Made by a program: the position numbers and the translations under genes
The notes under the pieces: model-generated
Seen by the model: only the letters and a program-made list of their open reading frames with translations
What the model was told of the DNA's origin: nothing
Database searches by the model: none
Assembly: GCA_001799735.1 (NCBI GenBank)
Contig: MGUA01000012.1
Span: 1 to 40,280, forward strand
DNA from: Elusimicrobia bacterium GWB2_63_22
GTDB taxonomy: Bacteria; Elusimicrobiota; Elusimicrobia; Elusimicrobiales; UBA9959
DNA length: 40,280 bases
Direction: 5' to 3'
In this document: piece by piece, positions 15,027 through 24,320 of the stretch
Numbering within the stretch: position 1 is the first letter of the stretch
Layout of the letters: every line of letters starts with the position of its first letter

Positions 15027-16055
15027 ATGAAAAAAGCTCTTATAACCGGGTATCGCGGTCAGGACGGGGCTTACTTAAGCCGCCTCCTGCTGGAGAAAGG
15101 CTACGAGGTGTACGGCGCCGACCGGGCCGGGGATTCCGGCCAGTGGCGTCTGCGGGAACTGGGTATTGAAGGCCAGGTTAAAGAAATTGCACTAGACCTG
15201 CTTGAGACGTCCAACATAATAGACGCGCTGGAGAAAGTTAAACCCGACGAGATCTACAACTTCGCCGCGCAGAGTTTTGTTCTGATCTCTTTTGCCCAGC
15301 CCGTGCTGACGGCCGAAGTTAACGCCGTGGGCGTGGCGCGTCTGCTGGAAGCCATGCGCAAGGCTGCGCCTAAGGCAAAGTTCTTCCAGGCCAGCACCGC
15401 CGAGCTGTTTGGCAGCACCGGCAGCGCCCAGAAGAACGAGACTACCGACTTCCATCCCCGCAGCCCCTACGCCGTTTCCAAGCTGTACGCGCATTGGCTG
15501 ACGGTTAACTACCGCCAGGCGCAGGGCGTATACGCCTGCAACGGCATCCTGTTCAACCACGAGAGCCCCCTGCGCGGCGAGGAATTTGTTACCCGCAAGA
15601 TCACCACCTCGGTAGCCCGCATAAAGAAAGGCCTGCAGGATAAGGTGACGGTGGGTAACCTGGACGCTAAGCGCGACTGGGGCTATGCCAAGGAATATGT
15701 GGATGGCATGTGGCGCATGCTGCAGCAGCCCACCGCCGACGATTATATACTCGCTACGGGCGAGGTTCATTCCGTCCGGGAATTTATACGTACAGCTTTC
15801 GCCGCCGCCGGGATACGCCTGGAGTGGAAAGGCAAAGGCCTGAACGAGAAGGGCGTGGACGCCAAAACGGGCAAGGTGCGGTTGGAGATTTCTAAAGAGT
15901 TCTACCGCCCGGCGGATGTTAAAGAATTAGTGGGCGACGCCAGCAAGGCCCGCAAGGTGTTGGGGTGGAAACCTAAAACAAAGTTCGGGGACCTGGCCGC
16001 CATAATGGTAGACGCGGAACTGCGGCGCCTCGAGGGGAGAAAGGTGAAACTATGA
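15027..16055 (+). CDS. Second GDP-mannose 4,6-dehydratase-type enzyme
   Basis: A 342-residue paralogue of Gmd. TGYRGQDGAYLSRLLLEKGY is the cofactor loop, STAELFGS the catalytic region, SPYAVSKLYAHW the Tyr-Lys pair, and [18 protein letters not shown] the Gmd signature. It lacks the arginine-rich RRRS stretch that follows the first beta strands in the gene at 12780, having ADRAG instead. It may be a second Gmd, or a related enzyme with another substrate or a reductase activity. The start at 15027 (M-K-K-A-L-I-T-G) is chosen because upstream codons lie inside the small gene before it. It overlaps manC by 4 bases. Confidence 0.85.
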   Translation: MKKALITGYRGQDGAYLSRLLLEKGYEVYGADRAGDSGQWRLRELGIEGQVKEIALDLLETSNIIDALEKVKPDEIYNFAAQSFVLISFAQPVLTAEVNAVGVARLLEAMRKAAPKAKFFQASTAELFGSTGSAQKNETTDFHPRSPYAVSKLYAHWLTVNYRQAQGVYACNGILFNHESPLRGEEFVTRKITTSVARIKKGLQDKVTVGNLDAKRDWGYAKEYVDGMWRMLQQPTADDYILATGEVHSVREFIRTAFAAAGIRLEWKGKGLNEKGVDAKTGKVRLEISKEFYRPADVKELVGDASKARKVLGWKPKTKFGDLAAIMVDAELRRLEGRKVKL

Positions 16056-17452
16056 AAGCTGTAATACTAGCCGGCGGTTCCGGTACACGCCTGTGGCCTG
16101 TTTCCCGCTACGGCCTACCGAAACAATTTATAAAGCTTAACGGCGGGAAGTCCCTGCTCTGCCAGACCGTAGAGCGCCTGGCCGCCGTGGTGCCGCTGCA
16201 CGATATCTTTGTTATAACCAACTCCGACTACCGCTTTCACGTGCAGGCCGATCTGCGCTCGGTGTCTCCGGCCATAGAGAACAACGTAATCCTGGAGCCA
16301 GTTGGCCGCAATACCGCCCCGGCTATAGCGCTGGTGATGCGCTACTGCCTGGAACAGCTGAAATGTGCCAAGGACGAGGTGGTATTCATCTGTCCGTCGG
16401 ACCACATAATTGAACCTATAGAGAAATTTGCCCGTTACGCCCGCCAGGCCGAAGCCGCGGCCAAGGCCGGCAGCATAGTCACCTTCGGCATAAAGCCCAG
16501 CCGGCCCGAGACCGGCTATGGCTATATCAAGAAAGGCGGCAAGGCCGGCGCCGACGGCGTATGCCGCGTGGAGCGCTTTGCCGAGAAGCCCGATCTAAAG
16601 ACCGCCGAGAAGTATGTTAAGGACGGCAGCTATTACTGGAACTCAGGCATGTTCGCCTTCACCATAGCCACCATGCTGGCCGAGTTTAAGGCCTATTGCC
16701 CGGAGATCAGCCGCCGCATGCCGCAAAAGCTGGCCAAGATGATAGCTGATTTTAAGAATATGCCGTCTATCTCCATAGACTACGCGGTTATGGAGCGCTC
16801 CAAGCGCGCGGCAGTACTGCCCATAGATATACTCTGGTCCGACGTGGGGTCCTGGGATTCCCTGCCAGAGGTCATAGCCCCCGACGGTGACGGCAACGTT
16901 AAGGTGGGCGACGTGCTGGCCCTGGACACTAAGAAGACGATAATCATGGGTGAGGGTCGCCTGATCTCCACCATAGGATTGAAGGACCTGATAATCATAG
17001 ACACCACCGACGCGCTGCTTATTGCCAAGCGTGGCGAGGCCCAGCGCGTGAAAGAGGTGGTGGACATCCTGAAAGAGCGCAAGCGCAAGGAAGTGGTGGA
17101 GCACATGACCACCTACCGCCCCTGGGGCAGCTATACCATACTGGAGGAAGGCCCGCGCTACAAGATTAAACGCATAGTGGTAAAACCCACCCAGAAGCTG
17201 AGCCACCAGTTGCATTACCATCGCAGCGAGCACTGGATAATAGTAAAAGGCACAGCCAAGGTTACCATCGGTAAAACCACCTCGTTGGTACACGAGAACG
17301 AGAGCACCTATGTGCCCAAGTCCACCATGCACCGCCTGGAGAACCCGGGCAAGGTGCCGCTGGAGATGATAGAGGTGCAGAACGGCGAATACGTGGGGGA
17401 AGACGACATTGAGCGCTTTGACGACGTGTACGGGCGCGGCGCTAAGAAGTAA
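16052..17452 (+). CDS. manC: Mannose-1-phosphate guanylyltransferase / mannose-6-phosphate isomerase
   Basis: A 466-residue bifunctional-type enzyme. The N-terminal nucleotidyltransferase has GGSGTRLWPVSR near residue 8, LPKQFIKL, FAEKPD, and YYWNSGMFAF. The C-terminal cupin (about residues 350-460) has RPWGSYTILEEG and LHYHRSEHWIIVKGTA, the isomerase metal site. It supplies GDP-mannose to the two Gmd-type enzymes and the fucose synthase beside it. No phosphomannomutase gene is seen in the window. Confidence 0.96.
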   Translation: MKAVILAGGSGTRLWPVSRYGLPKQFIKLNGGKSLLCQTVERLAAVVPLHDIFVITNSDYRFHVQADLRSVSPAIENNVILEPVGRNTAPAIALVMRYCLEQLKCAKDEVVFICPSDHIIEPIEKFARYARQAEAAAKAGSIVTFGIKPSRPETGYGYIKKGGKAGADGVCRVERFAEKPDLKTAEKYVKDGSYYWNSGMFAFTIATMLAEFKAYCPEISRRMPQKLAKMIADFKNMPSISIDYAVMERSKRAAVLPIDILWSDVGSWDSLPEVIAPDGDGNVKVGDVLALDTKKTIIMGEGRLISTIGLKDLIIIDTTDALLIAKRGEAQRVKEVVDILKERKRKEVVEHMTTYRPWGSYTILEEGPRYKIKRIVVKPTQKLSHQLHYHRSEHWIIVKGTAKVTIGKTTSLVHENESTYVPKSTMHRLENPGKVPLEMIEVQNGEYVGEDDIERFDDVYGRGAKK

Positions 17453-17463
17453 CGGGGTATCCT

Positions 17464-18525
17464 ATGACAGAAAAAAAGATCACATACGTAGCCGGCCATA
17501 CAGGGCTTGTTGGCTCGGCCCTCTGCCGCCGCCTTACCAAGGACGGGGGGGGACTGCTTACCCGGGATTCCAAATCTTTGGACCTCTGCCGGCAGGCGGA
17601 AACCGAGAATTTCTTTGCAGCCAACAAGATAGACAGGGTCTTCCTGGCCGCGGCCAGGGTGGGCGGCATCTACGCCAACAGCACCTACAAGGCCGAGTTC
17701 ATCTACGATAACCTGGCCATAGCCATGAACGTTATACACGCCGCACATAAGACCGGCGTTAGAAAACTCCTTAACCTGGGTTCCTCCTGCATCTATCCCA
17801 AGCTCGCCCCGCAGCCGATGACTGAGGCCGCCCTGCTGACCAGTGCCCTGGAACCAACCAACGAGCCTTACGCCATAGCCAAGATAGCCGCGCTTAAGCT
17901 TTGCCGCTACTACAACGAGCAGTACGGCACCAACTACATCTCCGTCATGCCTACCAACCTGTACGGCCCCGGGGACAATTACAACCTGGAGACCGCTCAC
18001 GTGCTGCCGGCCATGCTGCGCAAGTTCCGTTTGGCTAAATTGCTTGCCGACGGGAATATGGATGGCATTAAGAAAGACATTTCAAAATGCCCTATCGGTT
18101 TCGGCCTGGAGAAGAAGACGGACCTGAGCGACCCCGCGGCCATTACGGCCATGCTGGGGCAGCTGGGCATTACCACCGCGGCGGTAAAGCTGTGGGGAAC
18201 CGGCGCTGTCTACCGCGAATTCCTCTACGTGGACGACCTGGCAGACGCCTGCGCCTACCTGATGGACAACTGCGACTACAAGGATATAGGCGAGATAGTA
18301 AACATCGGCACCGGCCTGGACCTGCAGCTTAAGGACCTGGCGGAAATAATACGCCGCGTGGCCGGGTTCAACGGCGCTATAGATTACGACAAGACCAAAC
18401 CGGACGGCACGCCGAAGAAACTGCTTAACGTGGACCGCATGACGGCGCTGGGCTGGAAACCGAAGATAAGCCTGGAAGAAGGCATAAAGCTGGAGCATGC
18501 GCGTTACCTGACGGAAACCAATTAA
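17464..18525 (+). CDS. fcl: GDP-L-fucose synthase
   Basis: A 353-residue epimerase-reductase making GDP-L-fucose from the Gmd product. [15 protein letters not shown] is the NADP site. [11 protein letters not shown] and [13 protein letters not shown] hold the catalytic Ser and Cys region, and [12 protein letters not shown] has the Tyr-Lys pair. [10 protein letters not shown] and [14 protein letters not shown] are family hallmarks. Compared with short Fcl proteins there is an insertion of about 40 residues around residue 200 that is also seen in some other bacterial members. It is preceded by 11 bases after manC. Confidence 0.94.
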   Translation: MTEKKITYVAGHTGLVGSALCRRLTKDGGGLLTRDSKSLDLCRQAETENFFAANKIDRVFLAAARVGGIYANSTYKAEFIYDNLAIAMNVIHAAHKTGVRKLLNLGSSCIYPKLAPQPMTEAALLTSALEPTNEPYAIAKIAALKLCRYYNEQYGTNYISVMPTNLYGPGDNYNLETAHVLPAMLRKFRLAKLLADGNMDGIKKDISKCPIGFGLEKKTDLSDPAAITAMLGQLGITTAAVKLWGTGAVYREFLYVDDLADACAYLMDNCDYKDIGEIVNIGTGLDLQLKDLAEIIRRVAGFNGAIDYDKTKPDGTPKKLLNVDRMTALGWKPKISLEEGIKLEHARYLTETN

Positions 18526-18545
18526 ACACAGTTGAGAGGTCAGAT

Positions 18546-19322
18546 ATGAAAGTTGTCATACTTGCGGGCGGCATGGGCACTCGGCTGAGCGAAGAGACCG
18601 ACGTGAAACCCAAGCCGATGGCCGAGATAGGCGCCAAGCCCATGCTCTGGCACATCATGAAGATTTACTCGCATTACGGCTTTAACGACTTTGTTCTGTG
18701 CCTTGGCTACAAGGGCTACATGATAAAGGAATATTTCGCAAACTACTTCCTGCACCAGGCCGACGTAACCATAGACATGAAGAACAACAGGATGGAAGTG
18801 CATCACAAGAAGGCCGAGCCTTGGAAGGTAACTATGGTGGACACCGGCCTTGGGACTTTGACTGGGGGCCGTATAAAGCGGGTTCAGGAATACGTGGGCA
18901 AAGAGCCTTTCATGCTGACCTACGGCGACGGCGTGGCCAACGTGGACATAAAGAAACTGATCGCCTTTCACAAGGCGCAGGGTAAGCTGGCCACCATGAC
19001 GGCCATACAGCCGCTGGGCCGCTTTGGCGCCGTGGACATAGCCGACAACGGCACCGTGCGGGCCTTCCAGGAGAAGCCGCAGGGCGACGGAGCCTGGATA
19101 AACGGCGGCTTCTTTGTGCTGGAGCCGAAAGTTTTTGATTACATCAAGGACGGGGACTCTGCCATCTGGGAGCGCGCTCCGCTGGAGACCCTGGCCGCCA
19201 AAGGCCAGCTGGCCGCCTATACAAAGACTGACTTCTGGAAGTGCATGGACACGCTGCGCGACAAGACCGAACTGGAAAACCTGTGGCAGAGCGGCAAGGC
19301 GCCGTGGAAGGTCTGGAAATGA
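18546..19322 (+). CDS. rfbF: Glucose-1-phosphate cytidylyltransferase
   Basis: A 258-residue enzyme making CDP-glucose. [18 protein letters not shown] is the cytidylyltransferase signature, followed by [22 protein letters not shown], and NGGFFVLEP. It starts the CDP-3,6-dideoxyhexose branch (rfbF-rfbG-rfbH). GAGAGG precedes the start, and the stop overlaps rfbG (ATGA). Confidence 0.96.
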   Translation: MKVVILAGGMGTRLSEETDVKPKPMAEIGAKPMLWHIMKIYSHYGFNDFVLCLGYKGYMIKEYFANYFLHQADVTIDMKNNRMEVHHKKAEPWKVTMVDTGLGTLTGGRIKRVQEYVGKEPFMLTYGDGVANVDIKKLIAFHKAQGKLATMTAIQPLGRFGAVDIADNGTVRAFQEKPQGDGAWINGGFFVLEPKVFDYIKDGDSAIWERAPLETLAAKGQLAAYTKTDFWKCMDTLRDKTELENLWQSGKAPWKVWK

Positions 19323-20380
19323 ACTTCTGGAAGGGCAAACGTGTTTTCCTGACTGGGCATACCGGCTTTAAGGGCGCCTGGCTTAGCATCTGGCTGGATT
19401 CACTCGGCGCCCGGGTGACGGGCTACGCGCTTAAGCCGCCTACCAAGCCCAGCCTGTTCGAGCTTGCCCGCCTGGACCGGCGGATGAAGTCCAATATCGC
19501 CGATGTGCGCGACGGGGCCAGGCTCCGCAAGGCCATGCAGGCCGCGCGGCCCGAGATAGTTATACATATGGCGGCCCAGCCGCTGGTGCGCGAATCCTAC
19601 CGCATCCCGGCCGAGACCTACGAGACCAATGTGATGGGCGTGGTGAACGTGCTCGAGGCCGTACGCGCCTGCCCGTCGGTGAGGGCCGCGGTTAACGTTA
19701 CCACCGACAAGTGCTACGAGAACAAAGAGCACGCCCGCGCCTTCCGTGAGGAAGAGCCCATGGGCGGCTACGATCCTTACTCGTCGAGCAAAGCCTGCTC
19801 GGAACTGGTGACGGCCACCTACCGTAACTCTTTTTTTAACCCGATCGACTTTAAGAAGCACGGCGTGGCGCTGGCCAGCGCCCGCGCCGGCAATGTGATA
19901 GGCGGTGGCGACTGGGCGGCGGACCGGCTTATCCCCGATATGATACGCGCAGCGCTTAAGGGGGAAAAGGTGCGCATACGCAACCCGCGCGCCATACGCC
20001 CCTGGCAGCATGTGCTGGAACCTCTGTCCGGCTACCTCTCGCTCGCCGAGCATCTTTATAAGCATGGGCCCAAATACGCCCAGGCCTGGAATTTTGGCCC
20101 TGACGCCGGCGACGCCAAGGATGTGGAGTGGATAGTAAAGCGCCTGTTCGACAAGTGGACGGAAGCCCCCGGTTACACTATAGACAAAGGCCGCCACCCG
20201 CATGAGGCGCATTACCTGAAGCTCAATTCCTCCAAGGCCCGCCGTGAGTTGGGCTGGGCGCCGCGCTGGCATATAGGCACGGCTATAGACAAGATCATCT
20301 CGTGGACGCGCGCCTACCAGGCCAAAGAAGATATGCGCGAGGTTTGCCTGAAACAAATAGCGGAGTATAACAACATATGA
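19319..20380 (+). CDS. rfbG: CDP-glucose 4,6-dehydratase
   Basis: A 353-residue short-chain dehydratase. [17 protein letters not shown] is the NAD site typical of RfbG, followed by [20 protein letters not shown], and the Tyr-Lys pair in [26 protein letters not shown] is diagnostic. The ATG at 19319 overlaps the rfbF stop; an earlier in-frame ATG at 19241 lies inside rfbF and is not used. Its stop overlaps rfbH by 4 bases. Confidence 0.96.
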   Translation: MNFWKGKRVFLTGHTGFKGAWLSIWLDSLGARVTGYALKPPTKPSLFELARLDRRMKSNIADVRDGARLRKAMQAARPEIVIHMAAQPLVRESYRIPAETYETNVMGVVNVLEAVRACPSVRAAVNVTTDKCYENKEHARAFREEEPMGGYDPYSSSKACSELVTATYRNSFFNPIDFKKHGVALASARAGNVIGGGDWAADRLIPDMIRAALKGEKVRIRNPRAIRPWQHVLEPLSGYLSLAEHLYKHGPKYAQAWNFGPDAGDAKDVEWIVKRLFDKWTEAPGYTIDKGRHPHEAHYLKLNSSKARRELGWAPRWHIGTAIDKIISWTRAYQAKEDMREVCLKQIAEYNNI

Positions 20381-21711
20381 CCCAGCAGGAAACAAAAGCC
20401 CGCAGAGAGATCTTCAAGAAGGTTTCGGCCTACTACAAGAAGTTCCACCAGCGCCCGGCCTTTAAGCCCGGCGAAAGCTTTGTTAATTACGGTGGGCGCG
20501 TGTACGACGACAAGGAACTGATAAACCTTACCGACACGGCGCTGGACTTCTGGCTGACCGCCGGCCGCTACTGCGCGGAATTTGAGAAAGAGCTGGGCGC
20601 CTACCTGGGCGTTAAATATGTTTCCCTTGTTAACTCCGGCTCCTCGGCCAACCTTATCGCCTTTATGGCGCTGACCTCGCCCAAACTGGGCGCGCGGCAG
20701 ATAAAGCCCGGCGACGAGGTTATAACAGTTGCGGCGGGTTTCCCTACCACTGTTACGCCGGTAATACAGTACGGCGCGGTGCCGGTGTTCGTGGACGTGG
20801 CGCTGCCTTCCTACAACATAGACTGCTCCCTGCTGGAGAAGGCCGTCTCCAGGAAGACCAAGGCCGTAATGATAGCCCATACGCTGGGCAACCCCTTTGA
20901 TATTGACAAGGTTAAGAAGTTCTGCGACAAGCATGGCCTGTGGCTGATAGAGGACAACTGCGACGCGCTGGGCAGCCGCTACGCCGGCAAGTTTACCGGC
21001 ACCCACGGCGACATAGGCACCTCCAGCTTCTACCCGCCGCATCACATGACCATGGGCGAGGGCGGTGCGGTGTATACCAACGACCCGCTGCTCAAAAAGC
21101 TGATAGAGTCCTTCAGGGATTGGGGCCGCGACTGCTGGTGCGCCTCGGGCAAGGACAATACCTGCCATAACAGATTCACCCGCCAGTACGGCGAGCTGCC
21201 GCTGGGCTACGACCATAAATACGTGTATTCCCATTTCGGCTATAACCTTAAAGCCACCGAGATGCAGGCGGCCATAGGCCTGGCCCAGCTTAAGAAGTTC
21301 CCGGCCTTTGTGGAGGCCCGCAAGAAGAACTGGGCTTACCTCAGGAAGGCACTGTCGCCTTATGCCAAACAGCTTATTCTGCCCGAGGCCACGCCCAAGG
21401 CCGACCCCAGCTGGTTCGGTTTCCTGGTTACCGTGCACGAGAACGCGGGCTTTAAGCGCGACGCCTTGGTGGCCCACCTGGAGAATAACAAGGTGCAGAC
21501 GCGCATGCTGTTTGCCGGCAACCTTATAAAGCACCCGTGCTTTGACGCCATGCGCAAAAGCGGCAAGGACTACCGCGTGGCCGGCAAACTGGAGAATACC
21601 GACCGCATACTCAACAGCACTTTCTGGGTAGGCGTTTACCCCGGCATGAAGCCGGAGATGCTCAAGTACATGGCCAAAACTTTTACGGACTTCCTGAAGG
21701 TTAATAAATGA
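20377..21711 (+). CDS. rfbH: CDP-4-keto-6-deoxyglucose 3-dehydrase (E1)
   Basis: A 444-residue PMP/PLP-dependent iron-sulfur enzyme that removes the C3 hydroxyl. The usual aminotransferase lysine is replaced by histidine in PHHMTMGEGG (residues 221-230), the hallmark of E1. Cys195, Cys253, Cys255 and Cys263 have the C-X57-C-X-C-X7-C spacing known for the [2Fe-2S] site of the Yersinia enzyme. The reaction needs an E3-type reductase; none is seen in this window. The last codons overlap the start of the RmlC-like epimerase. Confidence 0.96.
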   Translation: MTQQETKARREIFKKVSAYYKKFHQRPAFKPGESFVNYGGRVYDDKELINLTDTALDFWLTAGRYCAEFEKELGAYLGVKYVSLVNSGSSANLIAFMALTSPKLGARQIKPGDEVITVAAGFPTTVTPVIQYGAVPVFVDVALPSYNIDCSLLEKAVSRKTKAVMIAHTLGNPFDIDKVKKFCDKHGLWLIEDNCDALGSRYAGKFTGTHGDIGTSSFYPPHHMTMGEGGAVYTNDPLLKKLIESFRDWGRDCWCASGKDNTCHNRFTRQYGELPLGYDHKYVYSHFGYNLKATEMQAAIGLAQLKKFPAFVEARKKNWAYLRKALSPYAKQLILPEATPKADPSWFGFLVTVHENAGFKRDALVAHLENNKVQTRMLFAGNLIKHPCFDAMRKSGKDYRVAGKLENTDRILNSTFWVGVYPGMKPEMLKYMAKTFTDFLKVNK

Positions 21712-22253
21712 ACTTCGGAAAGAAGCCTTCGCCCATCCCCGGGTGTTTCGAAATTCTACCGGTAGTTCGGGAAGACGAGCGCGGAAGGTTCGTTAAGACT
21801 TTTCACGAGCCGGATTTTAAAGAGCTTGGCTTGGAAACCCGGTTTTTGGAGGAGTTCTATTCCGTTTCCCGGAAAGGCGTCCTGAGGGGATTGCATTTTC
21901 AGCGCCCACCGCACGACCATGTGAAACTGGTCTATTGCGCCGCCGGAAAGGTCTTCGATGCGGTCTTGGACCTGCGTAGAGATTCGCCTACATACGGAAA
22001 ACACGCCGTTTTTGAGGTGAGCGCAGAAAAAGCCAATTCGATATATATCCCCCGCGGATTGGCTCACGGTTTTTTTACGCTAAGCGAAAACGCTGCGGTT
22101 GTGTACAAGGTCTCTACGGTCTATTCCCAGGAGCATGATAGCGGCATCCTGTGGAATTCCGCCGGTATCCACTGGCCGGATAACTCCCCGACCATATCCG
22201 GGCGGGATGCGGGCTTTGTCCGTTTTGGGGATTTTACGACCTGTTTCTTGTGA
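21708..22253 (+). CDS. RmlC-like cupin epimerase, possibly for the CDP-3,6-dideoxyhexulose
   Basis: A 181-residue protein of the dTDP-4-dehydrorhamnose 3,5-epimerase family. GVLRGLHFQ holds His63, IPRGLAHGFF and VVYKVSTVYS, with the Tyr133 position, are conserved. It directly follows and overlaps rfbH, and a complete rmlC exists at 9430. It is therefore a candidate C5 epimerase of the CDP sugar, as in the ascarylose pathway; this is inferred from context. Codon use changes here: isoleucine shifts from mostly ATA to ATC, marking the start of the variable segment. Confidence 0.8.
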   Translation: MNFGKKPSPIPGCFEILPVVREDERGRFVKTFHEPDFKELGLETRFLEEFYSVSRKGVLRGLHFQRPPHDHVKLVYCAAGKVFDAVLDLRRDSPTYGKHAVFEVSAEKANSIYIPRGLAHGFFTLSENAAVVYKVSTVYSQEHDSGILWNSAGIHWPDNSPTISGRDAGFVRFGDFTTCFL

Positions 22254-22317
22254 TCCTGTGGGACTTTTGTTCGTTTAGCTGTAGACAGAAGCTCTTCGCG
22301 GCAATAGAGGACTAGTC

Positions 22318-22959
22318 ATGGTTGAGATCATCGCTCATCGCGGTTATTGGATAAAAGAAAGTGAGAAGAATACTCTGAAGGCTTTCAAGAGGGCTTTCTC
22401 TTTTAATTTCGGAATTGAGACCGATATCCGGGACTATAACGGAGAACTGGTGGTTTCACATGACATCCCCGGCGGGCACAGCGTAAAACTTGAAACTTTG
22501 TTCGCCTTATACAGGAGCTGCTCCCAGAAAGGCGTTTTAGCGCTGAATATTAAAGCCGACGGCCTGCAGGGTAAATTGCGCGGGCTGCTTGAAAAATTCA
22601 AGATCTGCAACTATTTTGTGTTTGATATGTCCTTTCCCGAGCAGTTATTGTACTCTAAGCTCCGCTTTAACGTTTTTACGCGCCAGAGCGAGCACGAGAA
22701 GGTCCCGTTGCTGTATGCCCCGGCGAACGGGGTCTGGCTGGATGAATTCAGCGACCGTTGGATAAAGGGCGATGTGATTAAGAGACATATCCGCAAGAAC
22801 AAAGCGGTGTGCCTTGTGTCCCCGGAGCTGCATGGTCGCGGCTTTTTCGGGATGTGGAAAGACTATCGTGATTGGAGCGGGCAGAACAGTGCCGTGAAAA
22901 TGTTCCTCTGTACGGATTTCCCTGAAAAGGCGGGAGGTTATTTTAATGAAAAAAATTAA
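22318..22959 (+). CDS. GDPD/PI-PLC-like phosphodiesterase
   Basis: A 213-residue TIM-barrel protein similar to glycerophosphodiester phosphodiesterases. AHRGYW has His7, IETDIRD has Glu34 and Asp36, and VVSHD has His48, so the metal and catalytic residues are present. LALNIKADG corresponds to the next conserved strand. There is no signal peptide, so it acts in the cytoplasm. It starts a five-gene group with overlapping ends. Possible roles are hydrolysis of a phosphodiester precursor or recycling of a glycerol-type substituent; neither is shown by sequence. GAGGA precedes the ATG. Confidence 0.8.
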   Translation: MVEIIAHRGYWIKESEKNTLKAFKRAFSFNFGIETDIRDYNGELVVSHDIPGGHSVKLETLFALYRSCSQKGVLALNIKADGLQGKLRGLLEKFKICNYFVFDMSFPEQLLYSKLRFNVFTRQSEHEKVPLLYAPANGVWLDEFSDRWIKGDVIKRHIRKNKAVCLVSPELHGRGFFGMWKDYRDWSGQNSAVKMFLCTDFPEKAGGYFNEKN

Positions 22960-23584
22960 GGCGATAATCTTTGATATGGACGGCGTCCTTATTGACGCGA
23001 AGGATTGGCACTATGAGGCTTTAAATAAGGCTCTCGGCCTTTTCGGGATGCAGATCAACCGGTACGACCATCTGGTCACCTACGACGGCTATCCCACGCA
23101 GAAGAAGCTGGACCTGTTGAGCATGGAATGCGGGCTGCCGCTGGAACTGCAGCCGTTCATCAACGAATTAAAACAACTGTTCACGATGGAGATCGTGGAG
23201 ATGCGCTGCAAACCCAAGTTTCAGCATGAATACGCGCTGGCTAAACTAAAACAGGAAGGCTATTCCCTTGCGGTATGTTCCAATTCAATTCGCGGAACTA
23301 TAGAGCTTATGCTTAGGAAAGCCAACTTGTTGAAATATTTTGATTTCTACTTGTCGAATCAGGACGTGGTTAAATCCAAACCTGACCCTGAAATATATGT
23401 TAAGGCCATAAAAAAACTCGGGCTACGTCCCGAGGAGTGCCTTATCATAGAGGATAACGAGAAGGGGATCAAGGCCGCCCTCGCCAGCAAGGCGGGCCTT
23501 CTTGAGGTGGATACCGTGGAGGACGTTAATTACCAGAATATCAAATCCCGTATTCATAAACTGGAAGGAGCGAAAAATGCTTAA
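22946..23584 (+). CDS. HAD-superfamily hydrolase, beta-phosphoglucomutase-like
   Basis: A 212-residue HAD protein. Motif I IIFDMDGVLID has Asp10 and Asp12, motif II is the serine of VCSNS, motif III the lysine of KSKPDPEIY, and motif IV IIEDNEKGIKAA. A helical cap between motifs I and II is consistent with a phosphatase or sugar-phosphate mutase. It overlaps the gene before it by 14 bases and the next by 8. It probably processes the sugar or polyol phosphate used by the two nucleotidyltransferases. Confidence 0.85.
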   Translation: MKKIKAIIFDMDGVLIDAKDWHYEALNKALGLFGMQINRYDHLVTYDGYPTQKKLDLLSMECGLPLELQPFINELKQLFTMEIVEMRCKPKFQHEYALAKLKQEGYSLAVCSNSIRGTIELMLRKANLLKYFDFYLSNQDVVKSKPDPEIYVKAIKKLGLRPEECLIIEDNEKGIKAALASKAGLLEVDTVEDVNYQNIKSRIHKLEGAKNA

Positions 23585-24320
23585 TATCCTTATGCCCATG
23601 GCCGTAAAGTCGGCCTTTTTTGAAGGTAAAGATTATCCGTTCCCGGCCCCGCTTATAGAGGTGGACGGAAAGTCTATCGTGGAATTAGCCCTGCAAAATT
23701 ATAAGGCGATCAAGGGGCCTAAAAGGTTCATTTTCGTGGTTACCAAGGCGGATTGTGTCAAATATCATATCGATAGCGTCTTGGAGCTTCTGACCGAAGG
23801 GGAATGCGACATTGTTAAGCTGTCTGGGGAAACCAAGGGGGCGGCGTGCAGCTGTCTTATGGCCGTTAAGTTCATAAATAACGATGAGCCCTTGATAATC
23901 GCGAATGGAGACCAGATCATAGACGAGCGGTTGGGTGATATTGTTAAACAGTTGGACAAAAATTACGACGCCGGAGTGCTGTCCTTTGAAACCGTGCACC
24001 CGAGATGGTCTTACGTGCGGCTGGACGAAAAAGGCCTGATAACAGAAGCGGCGGAAAAAAGGCCCTTAAGCAATAACGCTATCGCCGGATTCTATTATTT
24101 TAAAAAGGGGCGCGATTTTGTCCGCGCCGCAATGAGTTCCATAAAAAAAGACTCCAATGTTAACGGGATTTACTATATAGCCCCTACGCTCAATGAGCTG
24201 GTGCTGGAGGGGAAGCGCTTGGGGGTATATAAGATAGATAAGACCAAGTATCACACGCTCTATTCCCCGCAAAAAATACAGGAGTATGAAAAAACTGTCG
24301 CGAGAAGGGTAGCGCAATGA
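23577..24320 (+). CDS. Divergent NTP-transferase-fold protein (A of a tandem pair)
   Basis: A 247-residue protein with the nucleotidyltransferase fold. The first loop reads MPMAVKSAFFEGKDYPFPAP, so the usual GxGxRF and PKP signature is missing. The later metal-binding block IIANGDQIID, the AAEKRPLSNNAIAGFYYF region and the C-terminal helix pattern are kept, and are shared with the gene that follows. It may use a different nucleotide, be catalytically weak, or serve as partner of B. The ATG at 23577 is set by AAGGAG at 23565-23570. Confidence 0.75.
   Translation: MLNILMPMAVKSAFFEGKDYPFPAPLIEVDGKSIVELALQNYKAIKGPKRFIFVVTKADCVKYHIDSVLELLTEGECDIVKLSGETKGAACSCLMAVKFINNDEPLIIANGDQIIDERLGDIVKQLDKNYDAGVLSFETVHPRWSYVRLDEKGLITEAAEKRPLSNNAIAGFYYFKKGRDFVRAAMSSIKKDSNVNGIYYIAPTLNELVLEGKRLGVYKIDKTKYHTLYSPQKIQEYEKTVARRVAQ

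Noticed and set aside
19241-19318. Longer N-terminus of rfbG
   Set aside because: The extra 26 codons lie inside rfbF in another frame and would precede the NAD-binding start found in all RfbG proteins; the ATG at 19319 overlaps the rfbF stop as in neighbouring gene pairs.
20314-21534. 406-codon minus-strand frame opposite rfbH
   Set aside because: rfbH is unmistakable on the plus strand, and the opposite frame has no recognisable domain or coupling.
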